NCBI GenBank assembly: GCA_022828595.1
Contig: JAKGHH010000004.1
Coordinates: forward strand, 58,381,421-58,445,420
Origin: Nelumbo lutea
Taxonomy: Eukaryota > Streptophyta > Magnoliopsida > Proteales > Nelumbonaceae
DNA length: 64,000 nt
Reading direction: 5' to 3'
In this document: in pieces, positions 1 through 10,573 of the stretch
How the letters are laid out: each line of letters begins with the position of its first letter
Position numbering within the stretch: position 1 is the stretch's first letter
The notes under the pieces: generated by a model
The model's database searches: none
Told to the model about the DNA's origin: nothing
The model's input: only the letters and a program-made list of their open reading frames with translations
Made by a program: the position numbers and the translations under genes

Positions 1-200
1 ATTTTTATTAATATTATGTTTAATAATATGTTTTTTGTTATTTTTTTATAAAATTTTTGGCTTTTTTTTTAAATTTTTTAGCTTTTCTTATTTTATTTTT
101 GTGCCTTGCTTAAAAAGGCGTTTGCCTCGCCTTGCGCCTTGTACCTCAGGTGCAAAATGACCCTTATTCCTTTTTTGCGCCTTGCACTTTTAAAACATTG
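1..200. mobile_element. End of a hAT-like non-autonomous element (copy 1)
   Basis: The stretch is AT-rich and then gives a run of gcgcctt motifs, ending in cttttaaaacattg. It matches the right end of the complete element at 13,479-14,344, which ends cttttaaaacacta, including the shared text around aaaatggc, gcctcgccttgcgcctt and ttttttgcgccttgc. Bases 201-208 (gacagact) would be its 8-bp target copy. The other end is outside the window, so this cannot be confirmed. Confidence 0.7.
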
Positions 201-208
201 GACAGACT

Positions 209-1680
209 GTGTGAAAAAGACGTGCCAAACGGGGCCTAAGTGTCCTTTCAAAAAAGAGTCCTTTCACAAGAGTGAAATGAAGGAACTGGATGGGGGTATT
301 CCTCTAAGCAGCTAAATCCTTGTAAACAAAATTCCTAGAGGTTCCATTGTAGCCAAGAGAGGCTTGCACCAACGGGATCCCCTATCTTTATTTTTATTCG
401 TTATTGTAGTAGAAGCTGTCAGTAGAACGATCAGTAGAGCTGTTTAAGGAGGTCACTTGGAAGGTTACAAAGTTTTGACCGATGGTAATGCAGTGACATT
501 GCTTCAATTTGCCGACGATTCTCCTATTTGCTTTAGACATGCTACGCAGGACTTAGTTTTTCTTATATGCATATTAACTTGTTTCGAGGCTGCTTCAAGT
601 CTGAAGATCCATTGGTGATCTTGCATCTGTCTTAAGGAGTAGGGTTGGATCATTGCCAGCTAAAATTTTGGGCCTTCATTTGGGAGCTAATTACAAATCT
701 AGAGACATTTGGGATCTGGTAATTATTAATCGGGTTAGCTACAAGTTGGTAGTTTGGAAAAAGGATTGCCTTTCAAAAGGAGGAATGGCCACCCTCATTC
801 GAAGTGTCTATCAAAGCTGCATACTTATTATGTATCTATGTTCAACGCTCTAGCATCTGTTCTTATTGGATGTAGGTCCCCGAAACAATTAAACAAGTTA
901 ACGCACTGTTATCCAAATGGTTATGGTGGTTTGGCCTTGAAAAGGCAGTTTGGAGGAAACTGATAAAGTAATAAATATGGGGAGGTTGGTTTGGGTTGGG
1001 AAACAAATCACATTCATGAGCTGTAATGGCACCAATATATGGAAAGGAGTTATGCAGAGTATGGAGTTTTTCTTCAATTTTATTACACTCAAAGTTAGAA
1101 TAGTGAGAAAATCCATTTCTGGAAGGACTGGTGGTGTGGAACTAAGCAACTATGTCAGGAATTTCCAAACATCTATGCATTAGCACTGGATAAATCTGCT
1201 AAAGATCATGAGTTCTATGAATCTATCGGTGGTCAGCTAATATGGATTCCATGGCTTCAGAGGGATGTTGAATCCCTATCAGCTATGTTGCAACTACTGG
1301 GGAAGGTTAAACCTCAACCTCTAAGGGAGGATAGCCTCAGTTGGTCAAATGACCAGTCTGAATGCTTCACTGTTAAACAAAGGTTCTGAAACTTATCTCA
1401 ATCATCTGAAGATAAGCTGATAAGGTTCCTTGACAATGGATCTGGAAGCAAAAGGTTCCGTTGAAAGTTTTTATTTTCCTCTCCCCTTGTGGGTGGCTAT
1501 TAAGGGAAGACTGAAGAGTAAAAACCATCAACATGCTGAGATCCAAAGGAATAAAACTTGTTCATTTTTGTTGTCTTTGTGGCAAGGCAGGAGAGAATGC
1601 CCGGGATGTATTACCCCATTGCAGGTTTTCATATGTTATTTGTTGGTGCTACCTGGCTTGAACATCTGAAAGTTGAAACT
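209..1680 (+). pseudogene. L1-type LINE ORF2 remnant (reverse transcriptase to zinc-binding RVT region)
   Basis: In broken frames the strand encodes reverse-transcriptase text: RGLHQRDPLSLFLF near 360 (family consensus RGLRQGDPLSPFLF), LLQFADDSPICF near 500 in place of the usual YADD/FADD catalytic box, then KKDCLSKGGMATLIRSV near 760, typical of the region after the catalytic core. Around 1,440-1,670 a cysteine-containing segment (CCLCGKAGENARDVLPHC) resembles the zf-RVT domain found near the end of plant LINE ORF2. Stops and frameshifts are frequent, so it cannot make a protein. It begins directly after a hAT-like element end and is cut at its 3' side by an antisense LINE tail. Confidence 0.8.
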
Positions 1681-1990
1681 TTTATTTTTGATAGGCAAGG
1701 AAATATTAATTTTATTAATAATTGAGAGGAAAACAGTTACAGGATTACAAAAAAATAGAAAACACAGGCGATCCTTCATAATGTGTTATGATACGGCCCA
1801 GAAAAGTTGCTGCCTGTAGACCCCTTGTTTTACTGAAGAGTTAGCCATCCCATTTTCCGGTCCTTCTGATCCATGTGAAAGAAGCATTGAGATCCCTTAC
1901 TAGGATTTCAATCTCTCCCATCCCATTTGCCAGTCCTTCTGATCCATGTGAAAGAAGCATTCCCTTGCTAGGATTTCAATCTCTCTTAGT
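1681..1990 (-). pseudogene. 3' end of a LINE on the minus strand (RNase H C-terminus and tail)
   Basis: Read on the minus strand it gives a short RNase H-like end (MANSSVKQGVYRQQLFWAV) followed by a stop and an AT-rich 3' untranslated region ending in cctatcaaaaata. The same end (LAKQGVGRNQLFWAQL) and the same tail style occur in the plus-strand LINE at 20,634-21,092. It separates two plus-strand LINE remnants, so it is probably a later insertion. Confidence 0.65.
1846..1984. repeat. Two-copy tandem duplication of about 70 bp
   Basis: The unit beginning ccatcccatttt and containing ccttctgatccatgtgaaag followed by aggatttcaatctctc occurs twice in a row (about 1,848-1,916 and 1,918-1,984). The second copy lacks a few bases. 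It lies within the antisense LINE RNase H end. Confidence 0.75.
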
Positions 1991-3620
1991 GAGTGTTTTG
2001 TTGATGCCTCTCCGAATCAGTTGGAAATGGTACTTGGAATTCTTAGCTGGTTTGAAGTGGTCTGGGATGAAAGTTAATCTGAGTAAAGTCAGATAATCCC
2101 AATGGGCCAAGTCTCAAATTTAGAGGAATGTGGAGAGGTGATGACTTGCCAGGTCAAATTCCTCCCGGTGAAGTATTTGGGGTTGCCTGGTCTTCTCTTC
2201 AGCTTGAGTACCAGTTATTGAAAGAATGGAGAAAAAACTGGCTTCTTGGAAGGAAAAATATCTGTCCTTTGGAAGTAGAGTGACTTTGATCAAGAGCACC
2301 CTCTCTCACCTACCCACTTTCTCTCCCTCTTCCCTATCCCAAACAAAATAGCAAAAAGATTGGAGCAATTACAGAGGTATTTTTTTGTAAAGGGGTTGGG
2401 AAGATGAAAAGAAAATTCACCTTGTCAAGTGGGATCAATTGTGTCTCCCCAAGGAAGAAGGGGGGGGGGGGGCTGGGAGTAAGAAATCTGAGGAAATTTA
2501 GCTCAGCCCTTCTTAGTAACTGGTTATGGAGATTTGCTTCTGAAAGGAATGAATGGCGGGGAAATCTAGTAGCTGCTAAGTATGGGGTGGAGTGGGGAAA
2601 TTGGAGATCGAGGGGTCCTCCTCCAAGCAGGGGCGGCTCTCTTTAGACAGAGGCATAATGAAGAACCTTCCTACCCTCTTGGAAGGGATTAGTCTTAGGT
2701 GGGTAAAGGAGATAGAATGAAGTTCTGGAAGGACCCCCCCTGGTGCTTGGAGGGTCCTTTGGCGGATGCTTTTCCTCTTCTTTTTCAATGTTCTGTTAAT
2801 CAAGACTCATCGGTGGCTGAGAATTATAATTTTTTTGGAGGAACCATTATTTGGACCCACCTTTGCAGGAGAAGTCTGTTTGATTGGGAGTTGGAAGAAT
2901 CTGTGGAGTTGTTGGGGCTACTTCAAAATCAGAAGATGGATTTGAATCTGGAGGATTAATGGAGCTGGAAATGGAATTCAGATGGTTGTTTCTCTGTCAA
3001 GTCATTGGCCCTCAAGCTGCACAGTTCAGGTCATTCGGATTTTCCTGCCAATCGGACTTGGAATCCAATTAGCCCCTCCAAGGCTAACTTTCTTGTTTGG
3101 ACAATGGCTCTTGATAAATGTTTGACTAGAGCTAATATGGAGAGATGTGGCTTTCAGATCCTGGACCCTCTTGTGGTCTGTGTGGTTCTCTTTTAGAAAC
3201 TACTGATCACCCATGCATTCACTGCCCGACTTTCACCATGGTGTGGGGACATTTCTTGAAGGCTCTGGGTACTAGTTGGGTTATGCCAAGATCAGTCAAG
3301 GATCTGCTGTACTGTTGGAGAGTGGAAGATCTCAACAAGAAAGGAAAATTAGTATGGAAGACCATTCTTGCAGCTGTTTTGTGGTCTATTTGGGCTGAGA
3401 GAAATAATAGAATTTTTTTTGTAGAAGAGCTAAAAGTCCTGAAGAGTCAGTGAAGAGAGCTGTGGGCAAGTGATCTCTTCGGTGTCGGTTACTGAGGAGT
3501 TTGGTTGGTTGAGTCTGTAATCTGATTCACACACAGGCAGTCTTTTTGGCCTGGGTTTTGTTGTAATGTTCTCCTTTTCTGTTTGAATAAATTTACCTTA
3601 CCTTTTCCAAAAAAAACTCA
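1991..3620 (+). pseudogene. L1-type LINE ORF2 remnant with 3' end
   Basis: Broken frames encode the C-terminal part of a LINE reverse transcriptase (SGMKVNLSKV near 2,070; [19 protein letters not shown] near 2,260) and then a zf-RVT-like region at 3,005-3,453 with CGLCGSLLETTDHPCIHC and VLWSIWAERNNRIF. The 3' untranslated region follows and ends at about 3,612 in ccaaaaaaaa. A G homopolymer near 2,461 and many stops break the frame. It is 5'-truncated, as is usual for LINE copies. Confidence 0.8.
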
Positions 3621-3689
3621 TTCAGTGAATGTCTATATATCCAAGGAGTATTACCCCTGTTGTTAGACTAAGAGATCACCAGTTTTGAG
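3621..3689. other. Unassigned spacer between LINE remnants
   Basis: Short AT-rich spacer between a plus-strand LINE tail and a minus-strand LINE remnant. I see no gene or repeat in it. Confidence 0.4.
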
Positions 3690-4145
3690 TCCCCTTCAAT
3701 CTCCAAATTTTTAAAATCTGCTTTCTGGCAAGTTTTAGTTCCTAAATATGTGCTAATAGCTCAGCCCTCCTTAAAATTCTAAAGGTGGACAAAAAGTAAA
3801 CTGGCAGGTTAGCTAAAGTTGCTCTAATCAAGGTTATTCTCCCTCTATGGATAAGTAATTCCTCTTCCACATGACCAACTTCTTTGTAAATCTCTCCATC
3901 ACTGGTTTCCAAAAACTTCTGATCTTGGGTTCCCTCAGAATGGTAGTCCTAAGTATTCCAAAGGCTATTGCTTGACTGCACGACCTAGAATCTTAGCTAT
4001 CCCTCTCGTGTTTTCCTCTTCCAAATTTATTCCTGCTACACAACTCTTTCCCCAATTTATCTTCAATTTGGAGACCGCTTCAAAGGAATCAATGATTTCT
4101 TGCAGGTTTTTTATATGCTCAGGGTTTCTTGCAATATTATGATGC
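3690..4145 (-). pseudogene. LINE reverse-transcriptase remnant on the minus strand
   Basis: The minus strand reads KLKINWGKSCVAGINLEEEN, then an EYLGLPF-like block, then FWKPVMERFTKKLVMWKRNY and LSIEGE. This order matches the segment downstream of the catalytic box in plant LINE ORF2, as at 15,690-15,900. It has stops and lacks both ends. It lies head to head with the plus-strand LINE piece that follows. Confidence 0.7.
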
Positions 4146-4765
4146 CATTTGCAAACTGAAGATGGAGGTTTCTTGGAGGAAATTCAAAGATTGATGGGTT
4201 TCGGGGAAAAGTGGAGGAGCTGGATTTATTTATTTTTGATCAATGAGGAGCTGGATTTATGCTTGTGTGTCTTTGGTTTCTTTCTCAATCTTATTGAATG
4301 GAGTTTCTTCAGATTTTTTTCAGGCATCCTGGCCTGCAGTAGGGAGATCCCCTGTCCCCTCTCTTTGTATTGGTGATGGAGGTTCTTAGCTTGTTGCTTG
4401 CTAAAGGTGTTCAGCATGGATTTATTGAGGGATTCAAAGCTTGGTCTGATGGCCCATGTATATCGCACCTGCAATATGCTGATGACATGCAGATTTTCCC
4501 GGATGCTTCTATTGACCAAGTCCTTAGCCTGAGAGTAGTTCTGGCTAACTTTGAGATGCTGACAGGTTTAAAAGTGAATCTAGCAAAGAGCACCATCATT
4601 GGGGTTGGGGAAGTGGAGAGGGAAGTGTTGTTGAACTGTGCTGCAGTGCCTGAATGTCAAGTTGGGGAGCTTCTATTTCAGTATCTGGGGATGCCGGTTG
4701 GTGCCAAATCCTTTGCTTTATTTATTTGGAGGCCAATCATTGAGAGAGTGCAGAGGATGCTGGAT
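4146..4765 (+). pseudogene. LINE reverse-transcriptase core remnant
   Basis: The piece runs from FGEKWRSWI (about 4,200) through CPLSLYW, a decayed form of the GDPLSPFLF box, to the catalytic box LQYADDMQIFPDAS (about 4,470) and LKVNLAKSTIIGVG, YLGMPVGA and RPIIERVQRMLDQ. From 4,370 the frame is open to the point where the hAT-like sequence begins at 4,766. The product would be a fragment without endonuclease or RNase H. The LINE text stops exactly at the hAT-like end, so the hAT element interrupted this copy. Confidence 0.8.
4214..4260 (-). mobile_element. 15-bp LINE-tail micro-insertion with 16-bp direct repeats
   Basis: gaggagctggatttat is present twice (4,214-4,229 and 4,245-4,260), separated by ttatttttgatcaat. 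On the minus strand the insert reads attgatcaaaaataa, which resembles the terminal tail of LINEs here (for example gttatttatcaaaaaaaa at 17,690-17,709). It looks like target-primed insertion of little more than the tail. Confidence 0.65.
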
Positions 4766-5345
4766 CAGCGTTTTAAAAGCGCAAGGTGCAAAAAGGGCGC
4801 AGGGGCCAATTTGTGCCCGAGGTGCAAGGCACAAGATGAGGCGTGTGCCTTTTTGAAGCAATGTGCAAAATAAAAAAAATAATGCTAAAAAATAAAAAGA
4901 AGTCAGAAAATTAAAAAAATTCCAAAAAATAAAAAATATTTTACATAATATTAATAAAAAATATAAACTTAAAATTTAAAATAAATGTTTTAAAAATCCT
5001 ATTATCTAAAGTTAAAATACATAAACATAACATGTAAAACTTATTCAAATGAAAATTTAAAAATAAAACCAAACATATAAAACATTTTCAAGCATGTAAA
5101 TCTCTTTTGTTCCTCAATTGCATTACTTCAAGCAGTTAATGTGGTGTAAAACATATTACATTCCTGATTCTATGAGCTGCCTTTGTACCATGCCCCTTGA
5201 GGCAAACCCAAACCAGTCCATGTTAGGGTCTTAACTTCTTTGTTCCCACACAAAAAATAATGATTGTATAACTTTAATTGCTTTTTAAGAGGATATTTTA
5301 TTAGGATGAGTGAATCAACAACATTAGCAAATAAGGGGTTCTCAG
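4766..5345. mobile_element. Incomplete hAT-like non-autonomous element (copy 2, inverted)
   Basis: It starts cagcgttttaaaagcgcaag, a variant of the terminal repeat tagtgttttaaaagcgc. It is then the reverse complement of much of the element at 13,479-14,344, including the long AT-rich arm, the catgcccctt block and the inner aataatgatt...gatattttatt block. The other end is not recognisable, so it is rearranged or truncated. It interrupts the LINE reverse-transcriptase remnant. Confidence 0.7.
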
Positions 5346-5490
5346 ATGGCACTAATGCTATGTGACCTGTTATTAGTTTTGTTCCGGCATAGCACCTCCT
5401 CAAATTCGAGACACCTGTTGTAAGTCTTCACATAGCACTGATGCTATATGACCTGTTATTAGATTTGTTCCGGCATTAGCACTGATGCGT
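5346..5490. repeat. Two copies of a block of about 46 bp
   Basis: The block gcactaatgctatgtgacctgttattagttttgttccggcat (from about 5,349) recurs as gcactgatgctatatgacctgttattagatttgttccggcat (from about 5,442). A unique spacer of about 50 bp lies between them. It adjoins the end of hAT-like homology and may be the scar of its rearrangement. Confidence 0.6.
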
Positions 5491-6129
5491 CAGAAGAGGA
5501 GTGAAAGAAGCAGGCTTTTAAGAAGGTCCAATGGAAAAAGTTAATATTCCTCTCCCAGTCAGCCACTATAAATAGTTTTCTCTGTTGATTATAAAGTCTG
5601 GTTGGCCCCTTTTTAAGTTGAGACAGATGTCTACTAAGTCAAACATAATAGGCAATTACTATTCTTCCCTTATATACATGTATGTTGGAGCATAACTTAA
5701 TATTTGCAGAATCTCAAATAACACAAATATCCTTACCTTCTCAACAAGTTTCAATAATATTTCATCTAGGGTTAGTGGTTTACAAGTCATAGCTTATACT
5801 AAATTAAAAGAGTACCCTTCTATATACAGGGGTACAGTATCTGAAAGGATTGGGGCTAGCAAAACCTAAACCCAACCTGAACCTGATAAGGGTTAGGGTC
5901 ATTTAACTTCTTTTTCTTTTGGGGGTACAAAAGTTAAAAAAGAAGGCTACAGAAGATGGGGAATAGCTGGATCCCATAGATGACAGATCATAAAAGAAGA
6001 GTCATTTAACCTGCCCTGAACCCAATCCAATGTGGTCAGACCAAGGAAGGTTTACCATTTAACCCAACTGATTGACATCTCTAAAGATAACCAAAAAATA
6101 GAAAATTTCATCATAAGACTTGTAGACTA
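5491..6129. other. Unassigned sequence
   Basis: AT-rich sequence with no long open frame, no LINE motif and no terminal repeat that I can recognise. There are short TATA-like strings but nothing to support a promoter. Confidence 0.4.
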
Positions 6130-7805
6130 TTTCAATCCAAAAAAGTGGAGCGGGGAAAGGAGATGAGAGAGAGCAAAGAGATGAAGGTTTCTTCTTCCCC
6201 ACCACAAGATTGAAAGAACTGGTGATTGAAGCAAAAAATTTGCTGTTGGAAGAAGGAAAAGCTACAACCTTCTTGATCGATGAAATGACATAATAGCTGA
6301 AGGAATTCATCAATGGAGCTTTGTTTTCTATCAATATGGAGGGTTGGAAAAGTTCCTTGGTACTTCAAAGAAGGAAATATGATGCTGAATTAAGGAAAAA
6401 TCACAAGAGGAGGTTCATGGCGGTTTCAGAGTTCTTTGGCTGTAACAAGAAACAACAGGTTTGTCTTCAAGAAGGGAAAAAACATATCGGATGGAAGCTG
6501 ATGTGGGAGATGTTGCAGGTGTTTCTACCAAAGAAGAGGAAGCTGTCAAGCTACATGGTCTGGACTATAAAGACCCCATGGTCAATCATAACAAACCAGC
6601 TGTTAATTCCTGTCAACTAGGGGTGGATTCGAGCCGAGCCGAGCCGAATACTATCAAGCTCGAGCTCAACTTTGAGCTTAGTTCGAGGTAGAACCTTGAG
6701 CTTGAGCTCGGCTCGAGTAAAAAATTCATGAGCTCGGCTCGGCTTGAGCTCGATTTTTGAGAAAAAAGCATTTTATAAAAATAAAAAACTATATATAAAA
6801 TACTTTTTATTTGATATTTAAAAGATTAAGAGTTATAAAAAATAATAATTATAATGTTTTTATTATATATTATTTTCTATAAATTGATTATATATATATA
6901 TATATATTCAAGTTGGCTCGCGAGCCTCACGAGCCAAGCTCTAGTAGGCTCAAGCTCGGCTTGTTTAATAATCGAGTCAATGAATTGGGCTCAAGCTCAA
7001 GCTCGAGCTCGAACTCAGTTTCAACCAAGTTCGAGCTCGAGCTCTAGTAGCTCGTGAAAAGCTTGGCTCGTTGCCACCCCTACTGTCAACCATAAATTAG
7101 CAAAGATTTCACAATGATAAAAGTGCAAGAAGGAAAAAGAACAGGGTGTGGTTTTACTGTTTTAGGTAGTTCTGACAAAGTACAAAAGCTGGTTTTGAAG
7201 AATAGAGAAAAGATTGTGAGAGGGTTTTGGTTTTGAAAGCAGGTAGGGAAGTGATGGATTGGGGAATCATCTTGAATGCAGTAAAGAAGAAACTTCATTC
7301 TGGTTCAGGAGTAATTGTTTTCCCCTTTTTTTTGTCGAAGACTATGGTGGAGCCCTGTAGCGTTGAAATAGAGTTGGGGGCTATACGTGTCCAAGGCTGG
7401 ATGGTCTCCTGTAACAATAAGAAGATTCATAACAAGGCCTTTGACATTAGATTGATTGGACTCCCATTCAATCTTTGAAAGAAATCCTTCTTGGAGAAGA
7501 TTGTGATGGCAATTGGAGGTGTCCTCATCTCTTGTAACATCTCTAGCCTCAGAGCTGCAATGATTGAAATCTCTAGAGTGAAATTGGAGGATGTTCCTTG
7601 ATCTCTTGATGTCTTCTCTAATGGTGTTTGGACGAAGGTCGAGAGGTAGAAGACACTAAGTTGGCAAAAGGCATAACACGTAGTGGGAGGAGAAAACTCA
7701 ACTTTAGAACTTTCTGTGAGTGGTGTGGTATTGCTACGTATGGGTGTCTCCTTAAAGGACGAAGGAAGGTTGAGGGCAAAGCTATAGGCTCTGAGTGATA
7801 GAAAT
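6130..7805 (+). pseudogene. LINE ORF1-like remnant (DUF4283-type), split by a MITE
   Basis: Broken frames give MEGWKSSLVLQRRKYDAELR (6,336 on), then after the MITE at 6,618-7,082 a stretch ending IRLIGLPFNL and, past a stop, KKSFLEKIVMAIGGVLI (about 7,440-7,540). A leucine-rich LGLPFHLW-like block followed by an IGG block is typical of the DUF4283 domain in the nucleic-acid-binding ORF1 of plant LINEs, and the same pair recurs at 8,800-8,880. It has stops and no clear ends. The large LINE at 7,822 inserted just downstream. Confidence 0.55.
6618..7082. mobile_element. hAT-type MITE with perfect 8-bp target duplication
   Basis: The element begins taggggtgg and ends ccaccccta, a perfect 9-bp terminal inverted repeat of the TAGNG type of hAT elements. 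It is flanked on both sides by ctgtcaac (6,610-6,617 and 7,083-7,090). The inside is rich in gagctcgagctcg runs near both ends and AT-rich in the middle. There is no transposase. It interrupts a LINE ORF1-like remnant. Confidence 0.93.
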
Positions 7806-7960
7806 GTAGAATGATAGAATGGTGCAGTTTGTGGAGGAAAACTTTTAATATGGGGATACCAAGCACTTTGTGTGTGTAACACTTGAAAAAGCATAAAAGA
7901 AACATAAGCTATAGCAAAGGAAGATAGTTATAAAGCTCTCGTTCAGAAGGAGAGAAGAGA

Positions 7961-10508
7961 ATGGAGAATGAAGGCTTCTCACTGGCTAGAAAGTGGAGAA
8001 GAGTGTTTAAAGCAGAGAGAAAAATTCTTGATGGAAGAGATTGTCTATCAGAAGGAGTTTATGATAAAGATAAGGGAAGGAAGGAAAGGAATGATATTGT
8101 TAGTGGGTGAAGCTGTATCCTTGTTTCAGAGCTTCTTGGACGGATCAATGCATGTAAGTTGGTGTAGGGCATGGAATAACACCTTTAGGTAGTTAAGGAG
8201 GGAATAAATTGTTGAGAGAAGGAGAAACTCCAATGGATGGTTCATTTCGTTGGAAGAAATATTTGAAAAAGGAAAAAAAACAAAGGATCATAGTACTTGA
8301 AGGCAACAAGTTGCAAGGCTGGACCACGACTGCAAACGAGCTACACCAAAGAATGGTTGAGAGAAAGACTGAGGTAGTAAAGGTACGAGAAAAAATGGTA
8401 AGAGTACTGGGAGAGGAGGAAATGATAGAAGGAAAAAATTGGAAAGGTTGGGCTTAGAAGAAAATGATGAAAATCAAGACTAAGTGGCAGTGTCTCTTAC
8501 AACACCGGAACCAAGGATTTCACCGGAGGGGGAGAAAGGAATTTGGCAGCGGAGATTAATCCTTTTGGCAAAGAAAAAGGTAAATGACTGGAAAGGATTA
8601 CTAGAGGAGGTGACGTTCAAACTTGGGATTCATCGAATCGTTATATTAATCCCTTTTAACAACAGAAAAGTTGTAATGGATGTGGGGGGAGGGAAATGAT
8701 GGACTTCACCACTGTAGACACAAAAGAGGGTACCATAACAATAGAACACTGGTGCCCATCGGCTAATACAGTAACAACTGGTGAGGGGAGTTTCAAGTTG
8801 AAGCTATTGGGTTTGCCTTTTCACTTATGGCAAAAAGCCATTCTTCAAAAAATAGCGATAGCCATGGGCGGTGCTATCTTATTGTTCAAGACAGTAGATT
8901 GAGAGCAGTGAACATGAAGATTGCCGGTGTGAAACCCGAAGCAGTACCAAGAACTCTCAACCTTTGTGCCGATGGCTACTGGTACAAGATCTGGATCGCC
9001 TCAGAAGTGGAAGTGTTGTTCTGGTGCAAAAGGTCGAAGCTTGAAGGTGATGATGATGTTGAGGGTGATGATGATGTGGCTAGGTGGGTAACACTTGACG
9101 AAGAATAGGACCAGAAATGTGGACACGTGAGCAGTCATGCGAAGGAAGACTTACCCTCTTTGAAAGTTGAACGGCCAAATCCCATCAGTTTGTGTATTTA
9201 AAGAAAAAATATTCTATTTTTTGAATTGAAAATTACAGGCGATCCATCTTTTGCTAAAGTAGTTAAAAGGGCAACCTGGTCGGGTCAAGGTTTGGGTCCA
9301 CCTAGAGTGTTGAAAATTAACCACATTTCTCTCTCCAACTCAACCGGTCTTTTAGTGGATTGAACAGGCTTGAACCTAAAGGAAGGCCCATATGCTTTAG
9401 TCGACTCATGTGACACTATAAAGGGTCATGTGAATCGGGCCCCTTTGGTTGCGACAGGAGACTTTAGTGGCGATTTGTCTTCTTCACAAGACCTGCAACA
9501 ACATGAAGCTCGAAATAGCCCAAGTAACATGAGCTCTCTGAAACTTAATATGCAATGGGTTCTAGTCACTAAATCCAAAGTAGGGGGTCAGGGTAAATTG
9601 GGAGAAGATCGCCCAAATCCCAGATATTCTAGAGTTTGGAGAGAGGAGCTCGAAGAGGAAGACATTGGTTGGGTTAACTGTGACTCTTCAGATGATGATT
9701 ACGAACCAGGTTTGGAGACAGAGAGCGACAATTTTGGGGTAAATATGTAGGAGAAAGAGGAAATGGAGGATTTGTTTAGTGCAACAGCCGTTCTATTTTC
9801 TGGGGAACATGATGATCTCACCTCTGTTCTAAGACCTTCTGACGATGGTGGAATGCTAAGAGAAGTAGAGTACATTTTGGAGGGTAAAGGGGAAAATCGA
9901 GTGTTGAAAAGAGGATCACCGAGTCAGAAATTAAGTAGTGGGTAGGGAACATGTAATATGATAGCAACCACTCACCAAACTTTAGATAAAGGTACCACAG
10001 GAGGGGATAAACGACAGGGCGTTGGAAGTAATTGTGAGTGTGAATCAGGCTCAGGAAGCTCCTTGCAAAATCCCTGCTCTGGAAGTGAATTGTGAAGCCC
10101 AATCTTTTGTTGAACCTACCTCAAATTCAGTTCTAGGTATGCTTGTGCTTTTGGGTTTTGGTACTAATCCTAGCTCTGGCCTTTCTGTTTGTATTCCAGA
10201 TTCCAGATTTGCTTCCATGTTGCCCATGATGTAGCTGAGGCACAAGAGGAAGAGAAGAGAAGGGAGAGAGTGTGGAGCCTTATAGTGGAAGAGCTCAATG
10301 AGTTGACAAAGGAAGATTTAGAGGAGAAGGAAAATGAGAGTAAGGATAGTGGGAATAAAGTAGTCGAAGATGAGATGGAGTCTAGAAAGAATGAGGGGAT
10401 CGGAGAGGAGGATTGAGAGAAGATTGAAAAAGAAGAAACAAAAAATGATTTGTTGGATGAATATGTGAGAAAACTGGGTTATAAAATAAAAAAAACCCAA
10501 ATGAGCTG
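7961..10508 (+). pseudogene. ORF1 of the 7.8-17.7 kb LINE, decayed
   Basis: The likely start is at 7,961 with MENEGFSLARKWRRV. Later pieces in other frames carry the DUF4283-type block KLKLLGLPFHLWQKAILQKI (about 8,790-8,860) and RTLNLCADGYWYKIWIASEV (8,950-9,010). A KCGHVSSH remnant near 9,115 may be what is left of a zinc knuckle. The C-terminal part is hydrophilic and acidic (DSSDDDYEPGLETESDNF near 9,690; LTKEDLEEKENESKDSGNKV near 10,300). LINE ORF1 products bind RNA and form the transposition particle. Frameshifts and stops preclude a product. Confidence 0.65.
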
Positions 10509-10573
10509 AAAGCATACCTGAAGAATAGAAAAGAAGGGAAGGTGAGAAAAAGAAAGTTGAGTGAAGTTTAGAG

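Noticed and set aside
5955..5975. agctggat as the second target copy for the hAT-like sequence starting at 4,766
   Set aside because: The other copy would be tgctggat, but no terminal inverted repeat lies beside 5,965, so the match is probably chance.
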